From NCBI GenBank assembly GCA_963575745.1, contig CAUYUJ010004561.1, positions 42,311 to 68,797 on the forward strand: a DNA stretch of 26,487 bases. Direction: 5' to 3'. Position numbers and translations under genes: made by a program. Shown here piece after piece: positions 19,131 to 26,487 of this stretch. Under the pieces are notes generated by a model. The model made no database searches. It was not told the DNA's origin and was given only the letters and a program-made list of their open reading frames with translations. Position 1 is the stretch's first letter, and every line of letters starts with the position of its first letter. This DNA is from Prorocentrum cordatum. Taxonomy: Eukaryota; Sar; Dinophyceae; Prorocentrales; Prorocentraceae.

Positions 19131-20135
19131 CGCCGGCGGCCCCTCGCGGGTCCTCCAGCCCCCCGTCGCAGAGCTCCCACCCGCGGTGGCCCCCTCGCGG
19201 AGCCCCCAGCGGCGCCCCGCCCCCCGCTCGCTCGGCCGAGGGGCTCCAGGTGACCTCCCCCCCCGCAAGCGGTGAGCTCCTGGTCGACGCTGTCGGTGAA
19301 CTCGTCGGCGAAGCCAATGGCGAGGCCGTTGGCGAAGCCGCGGCGCCGCTGTCTCGAAGCTGGCGTTGGCGCTGGCGTCGAAGCCATCGACGAGGCTCAA
19401 GCCGCAGTTCACAGCGCCGTCATCGCTCCTGGCGCGGCGCCCTCTGGCGGCGCCTGCGCGTCACTCGAGTCGCCGACTGGCGCGGGGAGGTCGCACCTGG
19501 CGACGCCGCCGCCACCGAGCCCGACTGCGCGGGCCTCCAGCGGCGATTTGCGCGTAGGTCAGCTCGGCGGCCAGCGCTGGGAGGCGCACTGCCCTCGCGT
19601 CCTCTGCCTGACTTCGGCGCGGGCGCATGGTCGACTCCCTCCGAGTAACGCAGCCCGGCGGCGTGCGGTCACCCTCCAGCTGCTCCAGGTGCCGTGGCTG
19701 ATGACGCTGGCCTCCAGCTCCCTCTCGCGGCAGCTGGCTAAGCAGCGTTGGGGCCTGTCCCGCGTCGCGGGCGCTGGTCCCAGCGTTGCAGCTGATGACG
19801 CTGCCCCCCCGCTTCTTCTCGCAGTCGCTCGCGGAGCATCTCGCTGAGCAGTGTCGGGGCCTGCTGTCTCAGGTTGTCTGTCTCGCACAGCAGGCGCTGA
19901 TTCCAGCGTTGCCGCAGGTGCTACTGGTCTGGCGGAGTGTCCTCCATGCCCTCGCGCGGGCGTCGCGCGAGGTACGAAGTCGGCTCCTTCTGGGTGTCGT
20001 AGCTCGACGGGCGCGGCCTCTTGCGCGACGTGGGCGCCCTTGGGGGATCCCCTGAAACCATCCTGAAGCGGGCGGTGGTGCTTCCAGGGCTAGTTAGAGC
20101 ATCAGCGAGCCGAAAAGGCGGAGGCCAAAAAATGA
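19131..20135. other. GC-rich sequence, no gene recognised
   Basis: Degenerate CTCGCGGGTCC and GGCGAAGCC repeats are present. GCTGATGACGCTGNCC and CTCTCGCGGCAGCTNGCT-like pieces recur at about 19698-19740 and 19790-19845. Stop codons are rare in all frames, so open frames are not informative. Confidence 0.4.
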
Positions 20136-20139
20136 ATGT

Positions 20140-20270
20140 TACTCTCTGGGGCCCCCTTGGGGGCCGTTTGGGAATTATCTTGGAGCGTCTGCGGGGCGTT
20201 TTGGGCCGTCTGGAACCCTTCGCGGAGCGCTTCGGGAGCGTGGTGGGCCATCTGGAGGCGACCACTGGCG
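20140..20270 (-). repeat. Degenerate GGCCCAAGANGG minisatellite, inverted relative to intron 2 copies
   Basis: Read on the minus strand the units resemble the CCCAAGACGGCCC arrays at 3285 and 11865, for example CCAGACGGCCCAAAACGCCC and CCCAAACGGCCCCCAAGGGG. Confidence 0.5.
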
Positions 20271-20284
20271 TCTGGAAGTGATTT

Positions 20285-20470
20285 CTTGCCCTCGTCCCTC
20301 TCCTCGTCAATATCCTCATCCCTCTCGTCCCTCTCCTCGTCCTTCTCCTTGTCCCTCTCCTCGTCCATCTCCTCGTCCCTCTTCTCCACCTCCTCACCCC
20401 TCCTCCTCCTCCTCCTCCTCCTCCTCCTCCTCCTCCTCCTCCTCCTCCTGCTCCTCCTCCTTATCCCCTT
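20285..20470 (+). repeat. CTC pyrimidine tract
   Basis: TCGTCCCTCTCC-type units (20288-20395) run into about 18 CTC triplets (to 20460). Confidence 0.92.
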
Positions 20471-20740
20471 CTCCCTCCCACCACGCACGGGGGTGGAGAA
20501 GAAAATTCTCGCCGCAATCCACCCCTCGTGGTGGGCCTCCTGGACGGCCATCGTAGCAATGGCTGAATGCGCTGCAAGAGATCCTGGTCAGAACGTGCTC
20601 AAGGGCAGGTCTGCGGGGCGACTCTGAGGAGGTAGCAGTGGTAACAAAAAGCTGGCGAATAGCAATGGCAGCATGCGTACCCAGTGGTAATGTAAGAAAA
20701 CGTGGCAGCACAGTGAAAAAGAATTCGTCGTAGTACTACT
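20471..20740. other. Short unique stretch, no gene recognised
   Basis: A plus-strand frame ends at 20627 with a moderately protein-like tail (KILAAIHPSWWASW...). Its start lies in the CTC tract and no family is recognised. Confidence 0.35.
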
Positions 20741-21005
<265 letters not shown>

Positions 21006-21490
21006 GAGTTAGAAATAGAAATAGTAATAGAAATAAAAATAGAAATAGTAATAGAAATAAAAATAGAAATAGAAATAGAAATAGAAATAGAAATAGAAAT
21101 AGAAATAGAAATAGAAATAGAAATAGAAATAGAAATAGAAATAGAAATAGAAATAGAAATAGAAATAGAAATAGAAATAGAAAGAAATAGAAATAGAAAT
21201 AGAAATAGAAATAGAAATAGAAATAGAAATAGAAATAGAAATAGAAATAGAAATAGAAATAGAAATAGAAATAGAAATAGAAATAGAAATAGAAATAGAA
21301 ATAGAAAAGAAATAGAAATAGAAATAGCATAGAAATATAAAATAGAAATAGAAATAGAAATAGAAATAGAAATAGAAATAGAAATAGAAATAGAAATAGA
21401 AATAGAAATAGAAATAGAAATAGAAATAGAAATAGAAATAGAAATAGAAATAGAAATAGAAATAGAAATAGAAATAGAAATAGAAATAAC
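21006..21490 (+). repeat. ATAGAA hexamer array
   Basis: About 75-80 copies of ATAGAA, very uniform, with small breaks near 21181 and 21306-21345. The uniformity suggests recent expansion. Confidence 0.95.
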
Positions 21491-21509
21491 AAAAAAAGAA
21501 ATAAAAATA

Positions 21510-22190
21510 GTAATGGCAATAGAAATGGTAATAATAAAAGTAATAGTAATAGTAATAGTAATAGTAATAGTAATAGTAATAGTAATAGTAATAGTAATAG
21601 TAATAGTAATAGTAATAGTAATAGTAATAGTAATAGTAGTAGGAATAGTAATAGTGATAGTAGTGGTAATAATAATAGGAATAGTAATAGTAATAGTAAT
21701 AGTAATAGTAATAGTAATAATACTAGTACTAGAAATAGTAATAGCTATAGCTATAGTCATAGTCATAGTCATAGTAATAATAATAGTAATACTAATAATA
21801 ATAGTAATAGTACTAGTAATAGTAATAGTAATAGTAATAGTAATAGTAATAATAAAAGTAATAGTAATAGTAATAGTAATAGTAAGAGTACCAAAAAAGT
21901 ACTAGTACTAGTACTAGTACTAGTACTAGTACGATTAATAGCAATAGTAGTAGTAGTAATAGTAATAGAAATAGTAATAGTAATACTAATACTAATAATA
22001 AGTAATAGTAATAGTAATAGTAATAGTAATAGTAATAGTAATAGTAATAGTAATAGTAATAGTAATAGTAATAGTAATAGTAATAGTAATAGTAATAGTT
22101 ATAGTTATAGTTATAGTAATAGTAATAGTTATAGTAATAGTTATAGTAATAGTAACAGTAATAGTGATAGTAATAAAAAAGTACTAAATT
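21510..22190 (+). repeat. AGTAAT hexamer array with CTAGTA insert
   Basis: Mostly (AGTAAT)n. A self-complementary run of (TACTAG)n lies at 21898-21931, and ATAGTT and CATAGT variants occur at 21750-21775 and 22095-22150. Confidence 0.93.
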
Positions 22191-22514
22191 AGTAATTAGT
22201 AACAGTAACGCAATCGTAATAGAATAGTAATAGTTACTAGTAATAGTAAGAGCTCTAGAAATTTTTAGAAATGTAAGAGGCTCCTGGGAGGTAATAGGAA
22301 ATAGAAATAGATCAGAAAATGCATTGAAATTGTAAAGTACAAAATAACAAGTAAGAGTAGGAGTAGGAGTAGGAGTCAAGCTAGCCAGCTCGAGCGAGTC
22401 AAGCATGGCATGCCCAGTCCCACCCGCCCTCCCACAACATAAGAAGCAAAGCTGGCACAACTGGAGGCCGAAGTCACACCGGCCAGCCGGTTTGGTACAG
22501 CTGATGCGGCCGCG

Positions 22515-22772
22515 ATGGCGGTTGCCGACGGGAACTGCGAGCGCGTGTTGAATGCCGCGCACGCATTGCCAGACGAGTCGAGAATGGCCCGGTACACCGC
22601 AGGAAGCCAGAGGTGGCCGGAGGAAGCCCGACGGTCTGACATGGCGACGACTCTAGAAGGATTTGAGCATGCGCTCGCGGCGACGCGCGCGCATGTCGCC
22701 CGCGTGGTGTTTTTTGCACAGGATTCGCTGCCTGGGTGCATGACAGAGCATCGCGAGTGCACCGTGCGGTGA
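22515..22772 (+). CDS. Unrecognised small ORF in the duplicated segment
   Basis: 85 codons from ATG at 22515. The frame is open back to 22443, just after a TAA, where AAG at 22444-22446 could be a splice acceptor. It would then begin with a helical-looking KLAQLEAEV stretch. The peptide has a balanced composition and includes MATTLEGFEHALAATRAHVA. Residues from that point lie in a segment copied at 23382-23678, where one base is missing near the end and the frame stops early. The opposite strand is also open (22762-22376), so the coding strand is uncertain. No family is recognised. A non-coding repeat is equally possible. Confidence 0.25.
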   Translation: MAVADGNCERVLNAAHALPDESRMARYTAGSQRWPEEARRSDMATTLEGFEHALAATRAHVARVVFFAQDSLPGCMTEHRECTVR

Positions 22773-22920
22773 CGTGAAATCGCTGGATTTGACAGAATTC
22801 TTAAGATTCCTATGGTTTTCCTATGATTTCAACAAGACAGCCCGGGCAGGAAATTTGTAGAATTTGTGTGCAAAAAGCGTATGTTTTTTATGTGTTTATG
22901 TTGAAATGCTTGCAAACACA
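22629..22920 (+). repeat. Direct duplication, copy 1
   Basis: 292 bases, starting CGACGGT and ending TGCTTGCAAACACA, are repeated at 23382-23678. The copies are closely similar by eye, including the AT-rich 3' part GAATTCTTAAGATTCCTATG. Confidence 0.92.
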
Positions 22921-23019
22921 GAGAGGCCTCACGAGAAGGCCCCAGGAGGCCCCAAGGGACCCCATGCGCCCATACGATTCATGGGATTGCATTAGGAGGC
23001 GTCCAGAAGGCCCCAACTT

Positions 23020-23860
23020 GTATTGTCTTTTTTACAACGGGGGGGTTTGGATGGGCGGGCGCGGGGTGTGCGCCGCATCCCATTCCTGCCAAGCATTTTG
23101 CGACGTGGACGACAGGACGTCCATGCTGAGAGGAAAAACGTTGGTGCGCGGCGCCGAGGCGAGAGCGACATGTCACCCCTTCGCGCGGGGTGCGCACCGC
23201 GTCCCATTCCTGCCACGCATTTTGCGACGTGACGACAGCACGACCATGTTGACAAGAAAAACAAAACTGTGTATTGTCTTTTGCAGATTAGAATGGGACG
23301 GATTGGATGGGCGGGCGCGGGGTGTGCGCCGCGTCCCATTCCTGCCATGTATTTTGCGACGTGGACGACAGGACGTCCATGCGACGGTACCAATGACGGC
23401 GACGACTCTAGAAAGATTTGAGCATGCGCTCGCGGCGACGCGCGCGCATGTCGCCCGCGTGGTATTTTTGGACAGGATTCGCGGCCTGGGTGCATGACAG
23501 AGCATCGCGAGTGCACCGCGCGATGACGTGAAATCGCTGGATTTGACCGAATTCTTAAGATTCCTATGGTTTTCCTATGATTTCAGCAAGAGAGCCCGGG
23601 CAGGAAATTTGTAGAATTTTTGTGAAAAATAAAACATTGGGTTTTTGATGTTTTTATGTTAAAATGCTTGCAAACACACGTTGTTCGGTAGGATTATGAC
23701 ATGAACGCGCGCGTGTGCTCTTTGTGGTAGTTTTTTGCAATGGATTATCGCCGTGGACGACAGGACGTCCATGTCGAGAGGAAAAAATAAGAAAAATGTT
23801 GATTTTGTATTGTTTTTTACAGGTTAGGATGGGACCACCCGGATGGGGCCCCTATCTGCC
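23020..23860 (+). repeat. About 125-base tandem repeat, four units, interrupted
   Basis: Units contain TGTATTGTCTTTT, GGATGGGCGGGCGCGGGG, CCCATTCCTGCCACGCATTT, TGCGACGTGGACGACAGGAC and GTCCATG-like blocks. The GACGACAG anchor lies near 23107, 23230, 23362 and 23755. The last unit is displaced by the 297-base duplication. TTTTGCAG and TTTTTTACAG within units look like splice acceptors, but no exon can be assigned. Confidence 0.82.
23382..23678 (+). repeat. Direct duplication, copy 2
   Basis: Second copy, with scattered substitutions and indels relative to 22629-22920. It joins directly to a GGACGTCCATG end of the neighbouring tandem unit, so it interrupts the array at 23020-23860. Confidence 0.92.
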
Positions 23861-23904
23861 GGCCTGATGGGGGGGAGTAGGAGTATATTCGAATAAGGAA
23901 TAAG

Positions 23905-24085
23905 GATATGAGTAGGAGTAGGAGTAGGAGTAGGAGTAGGAGTAAGAGAAGGAGTAGGAGTAGGAGTAGGAGTAGGAGTAGGAGTAGGAGTAGGAGTAGG
24001 AGTAGGAGTAGGAGTAGGAGTAGGAGTAGGAGTAGGAGTAGGAGTAGGAGTAGGAGTAGGAGTAGGAGTAGGAGTAGTAGTAGCA
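23905..24085 (+). repeat. GGAGTA hexamer array
   Basis: About 28 nearly perfect copies of GGAGTA. A short version (about four copies) occurs at 22355-22376, at the other side of the duplicated segment. Confidence 0.95.
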
Positions 24086-25738
<1,653 letters not shown>

Positions 25739-25895
25739 AGTTGCTGCTGTTGTGCACGCGTGCCATGGCTCTTGCACAAAAAGGAAGGAGGAGGAGGAGC
25801 TGGAGGAGGAGGGGGGAAGAGGGGGCAAGACATCGCCCATCGGGGCCGCGCAACTGGGCCCAAATCCCAGGCGGGGATGGGGGGGGGGAGGTGGC
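25739..25895. other. Transition to GC-rich array
   Basis: Short unique sequence with a small GGA run. TGCCATGGCTCTTGCACAAA occurs once. No gene recognised. Confidence 0.4.
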
Positions 25896-26487
25896 GCGCG
25901 TCGCGACGCGGAATAAAGTGCTCGAGAGCGGAGGTGGCACGGGGCGGATGCACCATGGGGCGCTGGGGGAGCGCGGATGAGGAGGGGGGCGGGGTGGGCG
26001 TGCGTCGCGACGCGGAATAAGATGGTCGTTGGGGCGGAAGGGGCATGGGAGGGAGGGCTTATGGGCTTAGGGCAGAGGGCCACGGGGCGGGGGTCCAACT
26101 GGGGCGCTCGGGGGATGGGGGGGGGTGGCTGTAGCGTCGGACGCGGAATAACGTTGTGGGGGCGGAGGGCGCGGGGCGGAGCCCCCATTGGGGCGCTGGG
26201 GGCGCGGGGAGGGAGATGGGGGAGGTGGTGTGCGTCGCGACGCGGAATAAAGCGTTCGTGGCGGAAGGGGCAGCCGGCGGTGCTCCCGCTGGGGCGCTGG
26301 GGACGCAAGGGGGCTCGGAGCAGAGAGCCACGGCGCGGGGGCCCCACTCTGGCGCTGGGGGCGCGGTAAAGGGGGGAGGGGGACGCGGAATGAAGCGTTC
26401 GCGGCGGAGGGGGCAGCGGGCGGGGCCCCCGCTGGTGCGCTGGGGACGCGGGGGGGGCTTGGGGCAGAGAGCCACGGCGCGGGGGTC
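25896..26487 (+). repeat. GC-rich tandem array running off the window
   Basis: Units of about 100-143 bases carry GTCGCGACGCGGAATAAAG (at about 25904, 26008, 26139, 26238 and, as GGACGCGGAATGAAG, 26381). They alternate with GGGCTTAGGGCAGAGGGCCA-like blocks (about 26060, 26311, 26457) and GGGGCGCTGGGG. All frames are nearly open because of GC content. The array is incomplete at the right edge. Confidence 0.85.

Noticed and set aside
18671-19648. 325-codon open frame on the plus strand
   Set aside because: It is Arg-, Ala- and Pro-rich, lies in duplicated very GC-rich DNA with several frames open on both strands, and has no recognisable domain. The minus strand gives short SPT-like stretches that also shift frame.

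Overview
The window looks like nuclear DNA of a dinoflagellate. The evidence is one recognisable gene, an ABCG-family (white/brown-type) ABC half-transporter on the minus strand. Its 5' end carries the core of the dinoflagellate spliced leader (AGCCATTTTGGC) directly at a strong pyrimidine-tract/AG splice acceptor, 14 bases before an in-frame ATG. Dinoflagellate mRNAs receive a trans-spliced leader, and genomic relicts of it are known from recycled cDNAs. High GC, long introns, abundant simple repeats and short elements with terminal inverted repeats fit the same assignment. The genus cannot be named from the sequence alone.

The transporter is reconstructed as three exons read right to left: 14558-14374, 13710-12420 and 2125-1616. 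Together they give about 661 residues, with an acidic N-terminus, a complete nucleotide-binding domain and a six-helix ABC2-type membrane domain. Exon 1 and exon 2 join in phase. The second join is supported by protein-family continuity, with a 6-base ambiguity at the donor. Intron 1 (663 bp) has a different inverted-repeat element close to each splice site. Intron 2 is about 10.3 kb and holds most of the left half of the window.

Inside intron 2 (about 2.1-12.4 kb) are a second copy of one of these inverted-repeat elements, purine/pyrimidine (GAG/CTC) tracts, several minisatellite arrays (about 64, 70, 73 and 85 bp units), a dispersed family with conserved blocks around GCACCACAACGCCTG-like repeats, and a compound CAA/CTA/CTG/CAG microsatellite.

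Upstream of the gene (14.6-26.5 kb) no gene is identified with confidence. This part holds a large foldback structure (arms of about 460 bp, 15692-16901) flanked by oppositely oriented TATAGCCC arrays, GC-rich degenerate duplications (17.5-20 kb), and two blocks totalling about 3.2 kb of GTA/ATAGAA/AGTAAT simple repeat (20.8-22.2 kb and 23.9-25.7 kb). Between those blocks lies a duplicated segment with a small ORF. The right edge is a GC-rich tandem array that runs off the window. Most long open frames here lie in triplet or hexamer repeats and are not treated as genes.
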